From the NCBI GenBank assembly GCA_948468465.1, contig CAOKJJ010000027.1, positions 1 to 38,002 on the forward strand: 38,002 bases of DNA, in the 5' to 3' direction. Position 1 is the stretch's first letter. Each line of letters opens with the position of its first letter. The notes beneath the pieces were generated by a model. That model worked only from the letters and a program-made list of their open reading frames with translations. It had not been told where the DNA came from and did not search any database. Source of the DNA: an uncultured Eubacterium sp. Lineage in GTDB: Bacteria > Bacillota_A > Clostridia > Lachnospirales > Lachnospiraceae. Made by a program: the position numbers and the translations under genes. Positions 8,329-17,454 of the stretch are shown here, piece after piece.

Positions 8329-9959
8329 TTTTAAAAGAAGACAGTACAAAGCAGAAATTAAGAGGCGCTTATTATACGCCGCAGGCAGTAGCGGAAAAAA
8401 TGGTAAGTTTTTTTCAGGAAGATGCTTCTATCCGTACGATTTTGGAACCCAGCTGCGGGAACGGCGTATTTGCGGAAATGGTGCTGAAAAAACAGCTGTT
8501 AAAAAAAGACGGCAGCCTGACAGCGATTGAAATCGAAGCCTCGGAGGTGCAAAAAGCAGCAAAAAAAATGGAATCGGTACCGTCTGCGGACGTCCGTCTG
8601 TTTGCGATGGATTTTTTTGAGTACTATGAAAATAAGAAAGATGAGGAGCGGTTTGACCTGATCCTGGGCAATCCTCCGTATATCCGCTACCAGTATCTCA
8701 AAGAGCAGCAGCGCGCGCAAATGTCACAGATTTTGACCGAGCATGGAATGAAGGCAAACAGGCTGATTAACGCATGGGTTGGGTTTTTGGTAGCCTGTGT
8801 GCATCTTTTGAGCGACACGGGAAAAATAGCTTTCGTCATACCGGCCGAAATCCTGCAGGTAGCTTATGCGCAGGAACTGCGGCTGTTTCTGGCAAAGAGC
8901 CTGTCAAAGATCACGCTGCTTACATTTGAAGAGCTGGTATTTCCGGATATCGAACAGGAGATCGTGATCTTTCTCGGTGAAAAAGGCGGGCAGGAGCAGG
9001 GAATCCGGATTATTGAGCTGCATGATCTGAAAGACCTGGACCAGCTAAAGCTTGCGGACAATGGTTTTCAAAAGCTGAATCAGGTGCATGAAAAATGGAC
9101 AAAGTATTTTATGAGCAGGGAGGAAAACAGCCTGATCGCACAGATCCGAAAGGACAGCCGGTTTCAGAAAATGTCGGATACGGCGCTTATCAACATAGGC
9201 ATTACAACGGGAAACAATAAATATTTTTCGGTTACGAAAAAAGCGGTCCATGAGTACGAGCTTGAGGATGTCGTGCGTCCGCTGATTGGAAGGAGCGCCC
9301 ACGCCGGCAGCGTTTACTTTTACAAAGAAGACTGGAACGACAATGCGGAAAACGGAAAAGCTGCGTATTTAATTGATTTTCCGGACGTGCCGTTGGAAGC
9401 GTATCCGAAAAAGCATCGTTCTTACATTAAAAAAGGAGAAAAAAACAAGGAACATGCGGGGTACAAATGCAGAATCCGGGAAAGATGGTATCGGGTGCCG
9501 TCCATCTGGGTGCCGGATGCTTTCTTTCTGCGAAGAAATAACCTGTATCCAAAGTTTGTATTAAACTGCTGCGAGGCCGTGTCCACAGATACGATGCACC
9601 GGATTAAATTTTATGATGGGATAGAGCCGGAACGGGTTGTATTATCGTATTATAACAGCATTTCGTTTGCGTTTACGGAAATCTGCGGGCGCAGCTACGG
9701 CGGAGGCGTACTGGAAATTCTGCCTGGGGAGCTTGGAAACGTGGTGCTGCCGGTGCTGGACGCGGTTCCGTTAGAACAGGTCCGAAGCATTTTGCATAAG
9801 GTGGACGCCATCGTAAGGCAGAAACAGGAGATAGAAAAAGCGCTGGATCTGGTAGACAGGGAAATGCTTGTAAAAGCGCTGGGGCTGGATGCAGAAACCT
9901 GCATGGCGGCCAGAAAGATTTGGAAGAAGATGCAGCAGAGAAGATTACGTCGTGGATAA
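8325..9959 (+). CDS. N6-adenine DNA methyltransferase, partner of the type IIG-like enzyme
   Basis: A 544-residue Eco57I/TaqI-type adenine methylase. Motif X/I signatures are seen in RGAYYTPQAVAEKMV, LEPSCGNGVF (about 40-49) and the catalytic GNPPYIRYQ, with NPPY at 116-119. A C-terminal TaqI-like target-recognition region follows, including RRNNLYPKFV and YNS segments. No nuclease motif is seen. It overlaps the upstream RM gene by four bases (ATGA), so the two are one transcriptional unit. A likely role is methylating the second strand of a non-palindromic site that the fused enzyme recognises; this is inference from similar two-gene systems. It might instead be an independent solitary methylase. 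Confidence 0.88.
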   Translation: MILKEDSTKQKLRGAYYTPQAVAEKMVSFFQEDASIRTILEPSCGNGVFAEMVLKKQLLKKDGSLTAIEIEASEVQKAAKKMESVPSADVRLFAMDFFEYYENKKDEERFDLILGNPPYIRYQYLKEQQRAQMSQILTEHGMKANRLINAWVGFLVACVHLLSDTGKIAFVIPAEILQVAYAQELRLFLAKSLSKITLLTFEELVFPDIEQEIVIFLGEKGGQEQGIRIIELHDLKDLDQLKLADNGFQKLNQVHEKWTKYFMSREENSLIAQIRKDSRFQKMSDTALINIGITTGNNKYFSVTKKAVHEYELEDVVRPLIGRSAHAGSVYFYKEDWNDNAENGKAAYLIDFPDVPLEAYPKKHRSYIKKGEKNKEHAGYKCRIRERWYRVPSIWVPDAFFLRRNNLYPKFVLNCCEAVSTDTMHRIKFYDGIEPERVVLSYYNSISFAFTEICGRSYGGGVLEILPGELGNVVLPVLDAVPLEQVRSILHKVDAIVRQKQEIEKALDLVDREMLVKALGLDAETCMAARKIWKKMQQRRLRRG

Positions 9960-9996
9960 ACAAATCGTGAGGCAGTGAAGGGAGAGGAAGCTATTA

Positions 9997-10743
9997 ATGT
10001 TTACGCATGAAATGGTAAAATCGTTTAATCAGCTGGAAATGGATGTTTATAATTATATTGTGCAGAATGAAGATAAAGTGATTTATATGAAGGTTCGGGA
10101 TCTCGCCGACGCTGTGCACGTATCGACCACAACCGTTCTTAGGTTCTGCAAAAAGGCCGGTTGTGAAGGATATTCCGAGTTTCGCCTAAAGCTTAAGCAG
10201 GAATTGAAAGACAGCAATGAGATCGCGTTGGATATGGACATTACGGCAATGAATGATTTTTTTCAGCGTGCACAGACAAAAGCATTTCAGGAAAATGTAA
10301 AAGAAGCGATGGATTATTTGATCAAATCCACGTCTGTGATTTTTGTCGGGGTCGGCAATTCTTCGATCATGGGAAAGTACGGCGCACGGTATTTTAATAA
10401 TGTGGGAATTTTGTCGTTTGCGATAGACGACCCGTTTACGCCCGTCTTTCGCGGCAAAAATGAGACGAGCGCGGTCATTGCGCTCTCGGTGTCAGGCATC
10501 ACCAAGGAAACGATTGTACTGGCGGAGCGGCTTAAGCGCAGGGGATGCTGTTTGATTTCCATTACGAACAAATCCGACTGTCCGCTGGCAAAAATGAGCC
10601 ACTGCAATATAAATTATTACATACCAAGCTATAACAGAGAAAATTATGACCTGACCTCCCAGATGGCGGTTGTCTTTATTATCGAATATTTAGGAAGAAA
10701 GCTAAAAGGCGTCCATAATTGCGCGGAAGATTTGATGGATTGA
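9997..10743 (+). CDS. MurR/RpiR-family transcriptional regulator
   Basis: A 248-residue regulator with an N-terminal RpiR-type helix-turn-helix (about residues 25-75, containing VRDLADAVHVSTTTVLRFCKK) and a C-terminal SIS sugar-phosphate-binding domain (about 105-235, with FVGVGNSSIMGKYGARYF and ALSVSGITKETIVLAERLK). Members sense phosphosugars and act as repressors or activators of sugar operons. It lies immediately upstream of the cellobiose-type PTS operon, which makes phosphorylated beta-glucosides the likely ligand. A terminator follows at 10814. The start is supported by a GGGAGAGGAAG region. Whether it has its own promoter or reads through from the RM genes is not clear. Confidence 0.9.
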   Translation: MFTHEMVKSFNQLEMDVYNYIVQNEDKVIYMKVRDLADAVHVSTTTVLRFCKKAGCEGYSEFRLKLKQELKDSNEIALDMDITAMNDFFQRAQTKAFQENVKEAMDYLIKSTSVIFVGVGNSSIMGKYGARYFNNVGILSFAIDDPFTPVFRGKNETSAVIALSVSGITKETIVLAERLKRRGCCLISITNKSDCPLAKMSHCNINYYIPSYNRENYDLTSQMAVVFIIEYLGRKLKGVHNCAEDLMD

Positions 10744-10813
10744 TCAAAGCGGCGTAACAAATAAAACAAAACCAAGTAAATATGTGCATATTTAATAATA
10801 AATACCTATAAAA

Positions 10814-10856
10814 ACAGTGCATCTTTCACAATAAAAAAGCATGCACTGTTTTTTAT
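10814..10856 (+). terminator. Rho-independent terminator after the RpiR regulator
   Basis: A 9-bp perfect stem (ACAGTGCAT at 10814-10822 with ATGCACTGT at 10841-10849) with an 18-base A-rich loop is followed directly by a T-rich run. It separates the regulator from the PTS operon promoter at 10908. Confidence 0.85.
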
Positions 10857-10907
10857 TTGTAACAAAATTTAAACATCCGTAACGGATTCCTTTCCGCCGC
10901 CAGACTG

Positions 10908-10947
10908 CTGACAAAAAAGATACGGATTGTTATAATGCATATAACAA
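10908..10947 (+). promoter_or_regulatory. PTS operon promoter with palindromic operator over the -10
   Basis: A -35 CTGACA (10908-10913), a 17-base spacer and a perfect TATAAT (10931-10936) form a strong sigma-A promoter. An 8-bp inverted repeat, TTGTTATA at 10927-10934 and TATAACAA at 10940-10947, covers the -10, which is where a repressor would block polymerase. A second short palindrome, ATCCGT-A-ACGGAT, lies upstream at 10875-10887. The upstream RpiR-type regulator is the obvious candidate binder; this is inference. Confidence 0.75.
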
Positions 10948-10998
10948 ATAACAAAACAGCGGAAGGGCCGCTGAAAAAAATTCTAGGAGGAAAAATTT

Positions 10999-11307
10999 AT
11001 GATTATTCGGTTATTTTGCGCAGCAGGCATGTCAACAAGTGTTCTTGTAAAGAAAATGCAGGAAGCAGCAAAGGAAAAAGGAAAAGACGCGGATATCGCG
11101 GCATATCCGATTTCTGAGATGGAAAGACTGACGGACGGCATTGATGTCGCGCTGTTAGGACCTCAGGTAGGCTTCGAGCTTGGCAGGGCAAAACAGATCT
11201 GTGATCCAAAGGGCATTCCGGTAGACGTCATCCCGATGCAGGACTACGGCATGTGCAACGGGATGAACGTACTGAAATTCGCATATAAGCTTGCGAAAAA
11301 CAAATAA
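10999..11307 (+). CDS. celA: PTS lactose/cellobiose-family EIIB component
   Basis: A 102-residue soluble EIIB of the lactose/cellobiose (Lac) PTS family. The phosphocysteine is Cys7 in the P-loop-like start LFCAAGMSTSVL. The rest follows the family pattern, including LLGPQVGF and IPMQDYG. It receives phosphate from EIIA and passes it to the sugar during transport by EIIC. The ATG has an AGGAGG site 8 bases upstream. It is first in an operon with EIIC, EIIA, a GH1 and a GH5 hydrolase. Substrate specificity (cellobiose, lichenan fragments or other beta-glucosides) is inferred from the hydrolases. Confidence 0.93.
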   Translation: MIIRLFCAAGMSTSVLVKKMQEAAKEKGKDADIAAYPISEMERLTDGIDVALLGPQVGFELGRAKQICDPKGIPVDVIPMQDYGMCNGMNVLKFAYKLAKNK

Positions 11308-11327
11308 AGAGAAAGGCGGAAAAGGCA

Positions 11328-12641
11328 GTGAATCAATTTCTGAGCGATAAGGTGATTCCTAAGATTATTAAGTTTATTAATACAAAAGGAGTACAGTCAA
11401 TTAAAAATGGTATGGTATATTCTATGCCGCTTTTGATTATTGGCTCGGTTTTTTTAATCCTTTCTAATTTCCCGGTGCAGGCAGTTGTGGATTTTCTGGA
11501 AAACACAGGGGTTAAGGAGATCATGGACCAGGCATATGGCGCAACATTTAATATCAGCGCCATGATTGCGGTCATAGGCATCAGCTATACATATATAAAA
11601 CTGGAAGGTCAGGAACCTTTGAGCGGGGCAATGATTGCATTGGCGACGTTTTTGCTTTTAATGCCTTCCCATATTGCAACAGAAGGCGGAGAAATCGTAA
11701 ACGGGATAATAGATAAAAACTGGACCGCAGGCAAGGGCATGATTGGCGCGATTATCATCGGACTGATTGTGCCGGTCATTTATTCATGGTTTTTGAAAAA
11801 TAATATTAAAATTAAGATGCCTGCAGGCGTTCCGGAAGGTGTGGCAAACTCTTTTTCAGCGCTCATTCCGGCAGCGGCTATTATTACCGGGGCAGCAGTC
11901 ATTCATGGCATTTGCTCGCTTGGATTCCATACAACTTTGATGGAAACGATCTATAAAGTTATCCAGACGCCACTGCAGGGTATGACAGATTCTTTGGGCG
12001 GAGCGCTTTTGATGTGCTTTGCAGGACCGTTTTTATGGATGTTCGGCGTACATGGCTCGACCGTTGTCGGAGGCATTATGTCTGGCCTGCTTACGGCGAA
12101 CAGTCTGGAGAATCAGGCGATTTTGGACAGCGGACTGGAGCTTACGCTGGGAAACGGCGGGCATATTGTAACACAGCAGTTTTACGACCAGTTTATTAAT
12201 GTAACAGGCGCCGGTATTACGATCGGCCTTGCGATTTTCCTTTGTTTCTTTGCTAAATCAAAGCAGCTGAAAACACTGGGAAAAGTAGAGATTGTACCAG
12301 CATTTTTTGGAATTAACGAACCGATTTTATTTGGCATTCCGATTGTAATGAATCCTATGATGGCGGTTCCATTTATCGCTATGCCGTTAATTTCCTGTGT
12401 CATTCAGTATTTTGCGCTGTATACAGGAATCTGCCCGCTTTATGCGGCAACGCAGGTGCCATGGACGTGTCCGCCGATTATATCCGGATTTTTAGTCGGA
12501 GGGTGGAAGAGCGCATTGCTGCAGATTGTAATATTTATTATTTCCTTCTTCGTTTATCTGCCGTTTATCCGTAAGATTGATAAGATCGACTTAGAGCAGG
12601 AACAAAAGGCAACCGTAGAGGATGACGATGAAGACTGGTAA
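11328..12641 (+). CDS. celB: PTS lactose/cellobiose-family EIIC permease
   Basis: A 437-residue polytopic membrane protein with around 10 hydrophobic segments, the sugar-translocating EIIC of the cellobiose/lichenan PTS family. Family hallmarks visible are MFGVHGSTVVGGIM, GNGGHIVTQQFYDQF and the GINEPILFGIPIVMNP signature. The cytoplasmic tail ends in an acidic EDDDEDW. The start is a GTG with an AAAGGCGGAAAAGG purine-rich site, 20 bases after the EIIB stop. Neighbouring EIIB and EIIA complete the complex. Length is typical. Confidence 0.94.
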   Translation: MNQFLSDKVIPKIIKFINTKGVQSIKNGMVYSMPLLIIGSVFLILSNFPVQAVVDFLENTGVKEIMDQAYGATFNISAMIAVIGISYTYIKLEGQEPLSGAMIALATFLLLMPSHIATEGGEIVNGIIDKNWTAGKGMIGAIIIGLIVPVIYSWFLKNNIKIKMPAGVPEGVANSFSALIPAAAIITGAAVIHGICSLGFHTTLMETIYKVIQTPLQGMTDSLGGALLMCFAGPFLWMFGVHGSTVVGGIMSGLLTANSLENQAILDSGLELTLGNGGHIVTQQFYDQFINVTGAGITIGLAIFLCFFAKSKQLKTLGKVEIVPAFFGINEPILFGIPIVMNPMMAVPFIAMPLISCVIQYFALYTGICPLYAATQVPWTCPPIISGFLVGGWKSALLQIVIFIISFFVYLPFIRKIDKIDLEQEQKATVEDDDEDW

Positions 12642-12676
12642 AAACAGATTTTCCTGATCAGCAAAAAGATAACAGC

Positions 12677-12722
12677 ATCCGGCGTTTGACCGAAAGAGGG
12701 TTTCAAAGCGCCGGATATTTTT
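12677..12722 (+). terminator. Hairpin between EIIC and EIIA (partial terminator or mRNA stabiliser)
   Basis: A 13-bp stem with one bulged G (12677-12689 with 12703-12716, core ATCCGGCG/CGCCGGAT) is followed by ATTTTTC. It sits inside the operon, 36 bases after the EIIC stop. It may therefore attenuate transcription into EIIA and the hydrolases, or protect the 3' end of the EIIB-EIIC message after processing. The short T run suggests partial rather than complete termination. Confidence 0.6.
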
Positions 12723-12730
12723 CAGGCATG

Positions 12731-12790
12731 AAAAAGCATTAAAAAAAGCATTGTAAAAACATTGTAAAAAAGCATTGTAAAAATAAAGCG
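12731..12790 (+). repeat. A-rich degenerate tandem repeat upstream of EIIA
   Basis: Four imperfect units of the form A5-7 followed by (G)CATTGT or a shorter variant run through this 60-base stretch, ending 34 bases before the EIIA start. The stretch is strongly A-biased on the coding strand, so the message would be unstructured just upstream of the ribosome binding site. Slippage during replication probably generated it. Confidence 0.6.
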
Positions 12791-12823
12791 AAAAATAATA
12801 GGGAAGAAAAGGAGAAAAAAAGA

Positions 12824-13156
12824 ATGGCAGAAGTAAGCGAACAATTTGAGATGTTATGTTTTCAGGTAATCACATTTGTAGGCACGGCACGCACGCATTT
12901 TATCAATGCGATTCAGAGTGCGAAAGCAGGAAAGTTTGAAGAAGCGCAGAATCTGTTAAAAGAAGGCGACAGCGCTTTTTCACAGGGGCATAACGGACAT
13001 GCGGATCTTTTAACGATGGATGCGAACGGAGAATTAAGCGGCGGACTCATGCTTTTGATGCACGCGGAAGACCAGCTGATGAGCGCTGAAAATTTCCGCA
13101 TTCTTGCACAGGAGTTTATTGAGCTTTATCAAAAGCTGGAAGAAAAAAACAGCTAG
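12824..13156 (+). CDS. celC: PTS lactose/cellobiose-family EIIA component
   Basis: A 110-residue helical EIIA of the Lac family. It starts with the typical FEMLCFQVITFVGTARTHFINAIQ-type helix and carries the GHNGHADLL segment, where His56 or His59 is the likely phosphohistidine. It takes phosphate from HPr and donates it to Cys7 of EIIB. It is preceded by an AGGAG site after the A-rich repeat. It lies 183 bases downstream of EIIC, an unusually large gap within the operon that contains a hairpin. Confidence 0.92.
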   Translation: MAEVSEQFEMLCFQVITFVGTARTHFINAIQSAKAGKFEEAQNLLKEGDSAFSQGHNGHADLLTMDANGELSGGLMLLMHAEDQLMSAENFRILAQEFIELYQKLEEKNS

Positions 13157-13200
13157 AAGAGGGATAAGAAAAATATTTAGGAGTTTTCATAAGATCGTAG

Positions 13201-14652
<1,452 letters not shown>

Positions 14653-14675
14653 GATGCGTGAGAGGAGGCAGGTTT

Positions 14676-15761
14676 GTGAAAATCAGAGGAGTAAATCTCG
14701 GCAACTGGCTTGTATTGGAAAAATGGATGAGCCAGGAACTGTTTCTTGGACTGGAAGCAGAAGATGAAAGCGCTTTTTATGAGGACTTAAGCAGTGAAGA
14801 GGCGAAGCTGCGTCTGCACATGCACAGAAGCTATTATATTCAGGAGCGCGACTTTCAGCGCATTCGTACCATTGGCTTGAATCTGGTGAGGATTCCGGTA
14901 CCGCATTTTATTTTCGGAGACTGCGGACCGGGCATTGGCTGTATCCAATATCTGGACAACGCCTTTACATGGGCAGAAAAGTACGGGCTGAAAATTTTAA
15001 TTGATCTGCACACCGCGCCGGACAGCCAGAATGGATTCGATAACGGCGGACTTTCCGGCGTCGTGAAATGGCATCAGAAAGAAGAAAACATTGCGTTTGA
15101 GCTGTCTGTGCTGGAACGGCTGGCGCAGCGCTATGCAGGCCGCAGTGCATTGTACGGCATCGAATTGCTGAATGAGCCAATCTCAGAAGAAATGCTGCGT
15201 ACGGTAGGCCAGCGCTACAAGGCAAGACATCCCGAACAGGCGGTAGGCTCAGAAGCGATTCCATTTGACCTTTTAAAAGATTTTTACATCAAAGGATACG
15301 AGGCGGTACGCAAATATTGTCCGCCGGATACGAAAGTAGTCATTCACGACCAGTTCATCCTGGAACAGTGGGAAGACTTCATGCCGCAGGAACAATATCC
15401 GGGAGTTGTGATTGATACGCATATGTACCTGTTTTCCGAAGAACAGAAAATGGCCGACCATCAGCTTGCTTCTTATGAAGAAATGATACGCAGGTCATTT
15501 AAACAACGGCTGGAACGTGCGAAAAAATTCCATCCAGTCATCGTAGGAGAGTGGTGCATCGCAAACAAGAGCGACGGCATCAAGGAACTGCCGGAAGAAG
15601 AAAAGGCACAGGCATACCGCACGATCGGCAAGTGGGAGCTGGATGCGTGGAGCGCCTGCGACGGCTGGATCTTTTGGAGCTATAAGCTGCATGCATCCGG
15701 GCGCAATGACTGGGATTTCCAGAGAGCGCTGGATGCGGGATGGCTGGAACTGGATTTGTAA
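14676..15761 (+). CDS. Cytosolic GH5-family glycoside hydrolase (exo-1,3-beta-glucanase-like)
   Basis: A 361-residue enzyme of glycoside hydrolase family 5, closest in appearance to the glucan 1,3-beta-glucosidase branch. It shows an N-terminal GVNLGNWLVLEKWM, the DLHTAPDSQNGFDNGG loop, the acid/base E167 in LLNEP and the nucleophile E292 in VGEWC. It has no signal peptide, so it acts inside the cell on imported material. I use GTG 14676, which has AGAGGAGG 7 bases upstream; an in-frame GTG at 14658 lies before that site. It is the last gene of the PTS operon. Substrate could be phosphorylated or unphosphorylated short beta-glucans; this is not resolvable here. Confidence 0.88.
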   Translation: MKIRGVNLGNWLVLEKWMSQELFLGLEAEDESAFYEDLSSEEAKLRLHMHRSYYIQERDFQRIRTIGLNLVRIPVPHFIFGDCGPGIGCIQYLDNAFTWAEKYGLKILIDLHTAPDSQNGFDNGGLSGVVKWHQKEENIAFELSVLERLAQRYAGRSALYGIELLNEPISEEMLRTVGQRYKARHPEQAVGSEAIPFDLLKDFYIKGYEAVRKYCPPDTKVVIHDQFILEQWEDFMPQEQYPGVVIDTHMYLFSEEQKMADHQLASYEEMIRRSFKQRLERAKKFHPVIVGEWCIANKSDGIKELPEEEKAQAYRTIGKWELDAWSACDGWIFWSYKLHASGRNDWDFQRALDAGWLELDL

Positions 15762-15788
15762 ATTTAATTATTTTATGGATTTCCGGAC

Positions 15789-15850
15789 GACTCTGCGCCT
15801 GGCGGGATGGTTTTGGCGACCACCAAAACCATCCCGCCAGGCGCAGAGTC
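15789..15850. terminator. 28-bp perfect inverted repeat between converging genes
   Basis: The arms 15789-15816 and 15823-15850 are perfectly complementary over 28 bp with a 6-base loop, GC-rich in the outer two thirds and ending TTTTGG/CCAAAA at the loop. It lies between the GH5 gene (+) and holA (-). There is no T run on either side, so it is not a textbook terminator. It may still stop or stabilise both converging transcripts. Confidence 0.65.
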
Positions 15851-15873
15851 TGACTTTGAAAAGCTTAATCATT

Positions 15874-16860
15874 TTATGAATGTCTGGTGCTGTATTTGAC
15901 AATCAGCAGTTCCACTGCGATCTGGTCGGTTATTTTTCCTGTCTTGCTGTCTGTTTCCAGCGAAGCGCCGTCGTCCAGTGCCTGCAGCAGTTCTGCGTTT
16001 TGAAAACGTGCGGCCTGTTCCAGAGAGCGCTTTACGGCAAACGGAGGGATGCCGGCTTTTGCGGCCATTGTTTTCGCGTCCAGGCCGGCTTTTTTCATGG
16101 ACTTTAAATCGAGCAGAATGCGGAACTGGCGGTTGATCAAATATAATATGCGCATGGGAGCTTCTTTTAGCGCCAGCAGGTCATAGTATAAGGAAAGCGC
16201 ACGTTTCTGCTCCCGTTTTCCTATGGCGTTAATCATTTCAAAAATCTGGTTTGCAACCTGTTCCGTGCAGATGGCTTCCACATCCGCGGCTTCAATGACT
16301 TCTTTTCCAAGTGTATAGCATAACAATTTTTCCAGTTCTTTATCTATATTGCCCATATCTGTACTGGTTTTGGATAAAAACAGCTGCAGTACAGCCTGGG
16401 TAATCTTTTTATTTTCTCTTTTTAAACGGCCTAAGATCCAGCGGGTCAGCAGCTGCTCGTTCTGCTGCGCAAATTCTACGGCACGGCCAGTTTTATTCAC
16501 AGCTTTATACAGCTTTCCGCGTTTATCTATTTCAGATTCCGTAAAGACAAGGACGGTAGTAGAAGGCAGATGCGGCAGATAGTTCGAAAGAGCCTCACAA
16601 CCATTTTTAAAAAAACCGCTGTCTTCGACTAAAATCAGCCGGTAGTCCGCAAAAAACGGGAGCGTTTCGGCCAGATCTATCATAGCCTGTACATCCGCAT
16701 GCTGCCCCTCAAAACGGGAAAAATTGATCGTATCATCCGGCGGGATCAGCGCCTGTTTCAGCTTTTGCTTGTACTGCTGTTTTAAATAATTTTCACTGCC
16801 GTATAATAAATAAACATTCCGAAACTGTAAAGAACGGATATCTTCATCAATCGTTTTCAA
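15874..16860 (-). CDS. holA: DNA polymerase III delta subunit
   Basis: A 328-residue clamp-loader delta subunit, the part of the replicative polymerase clamp loader that opens the beta clamp. The pattern NVYLLYGSENYLKQQYKQKL at the N-terminus is typical. It is followed by the degenerate AAA+ core and the C-terminal helical collar (RILYLINRQFRILLDLKSMKKAGLDAKTMA). I start at TTG 16860 because an AGGAGGT site lies 6 bases before it. A longer in-frame ATG exists at 16893 but would put the ribosome site inside the gene. It follows rpsT on the same strand, with a terminator between them. Confidence 0.9.
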   Translation of the reverse strand: MKTIDEDIRSLQFRNVYLLYGSENYLKQQYKQKLKQALIPPDDTINFSRFEGQHADVQAMIDLAETLPFFADYRLILVEDSGFFKNGCEALSNYLPHLPSTTVLVFTESEIDKRGKLYKAVNKTGRAVEFAQQNEQLLTRWILGRLKRENKKITQAVLQLFLSKTSTDMGNIDKELEKLLCYTLGKEVIEAADVEAICTEQVANQIFEMINAIGKREQKRALSLYYDLLALKEAPMRILYLINRQFRILLDLKSMKKAGLDAKTMAAKAGIPPFAVKRSLEQAARFQNAELLQALDDGASLETDSKTGKITDQIAVELLIVKYSTRHS

Positions 16861-16904
16861 AACGCACCTCCTGACCGCATCCAAGGAAAGCAAAAATCAC
16901 AGCA

Positions 16905-16939
16905 AAAATAAAAACCACCGATTAAGAGGGAATCAGTGG
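16905..16939 (-). terminator. Terminator of rpsT
   Basis: Read on the minus strand, a 9-bp stem (CCACTGATT with AATCGGTGG, one G-T pair; 16931-16939 and 16915-16923) is followed by TTTTTATTTTT. It lies just after the rpsT stop and before holA, so most rpsT transcripts should end here. Confidence 0.88.
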
Positions 16940-16976
16940 CTTTCTTTATTTTATGCTGTTGCACATCTCTAAAAAA

Positions 16977-17240
16977 TTAGGACATTTTATTAACAGCCTG
17001 ACTTAATCTAGAAATCTTTCTGGAAGAAGTATTCTTGTGATAAACACCCTTTGTAACTGCTTTGGCAAGCTCGCTTGTAGCAGCCGTTAAAGCTGTCTTA
17101 GCAGCAGCCTTGTCGTTCGCAGCGATCGCAGCATCAACTTTTTTAATGGATGTCTTAACCTTTGAGCGGATTGATTTATTTCTGGCAGCTCTTTTTTCTG
17201 CGACAAGAATTCTTTTCTTTGCTGATTTAATATTAGCCAA
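16977..17240 (-). CDS. rpsT: 30S ribosomal protein S20
   Basis: An 87-residue, very basic helical protein that matches S20: it begins ANIKSAKKRILVAEK and continues RNKSIRSKVKTSIKKVDAAI, ending with KNTSSRKISRLSQAVNKM. The start is TTG at 17240, since GGAGGTG lies 6 bases before it and the mature protein family begins ANIKSAKKR. An in-frame ATG at 17315 would add 25 unrelated residues and bury the ribosome site. It has its own promoter and terminator and converges away from gpr. Confidence 0.96.
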   Translation of the reverse strand: MANIKSAKKRILVAEKRAARNKSIRSKVKTSIKKVDAAIAANDKAAAKTALTAATSELAKAVTKGVYHKNTSSRKISRLSQAVNKMS

Positions 17241-17321
17241 CTGAAACACCTCCATTTGCGGTAAAATTGCAGCAGCATCTTTCCTTGTATCGAGTGCTGC
17301 ATGTATATTTTTCATGTAACG

Positions 17322-17397
17322 GTGTTCATTATGCGGACACGGACGAACTAATGAACACGCTCCAGACTATAATAAAATACTTGAAAAGTTCTGTCAA
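17322..17397 (-). promoter_or_regulatory. rpsT promoter and leader hairpin
   Basis: On the minus strand, TTGACA (17392-17397), a 17-base spacer and TATTAT (17369-17374) form a near-consensus sigma-A promoter. The transcript's first ~40 bases contain a perfect 10-bp stem, GTGTTCATTA with TAATGAACAC (17349-17358 and 17322-17331). About 80 more bases follow before the TTG start. A stable hairpin at the 5' end of an S20 message could be a stabiliser or an autoregulatory site; no known leader family was recognised. Confidence 0.75.
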
Positions 17398-17454
17398 TAC
17401 ATAAAATGAGATTTTTTGCAAAAACTTAATAGAAAGCGGTGGCTTTAGATGTTG

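Noticed and set aside
12731..12790. CRISPR-like array in the A-rich repeats
   Set aside because: Units are 10-15 bases, back to back, without spacers or cas genes.
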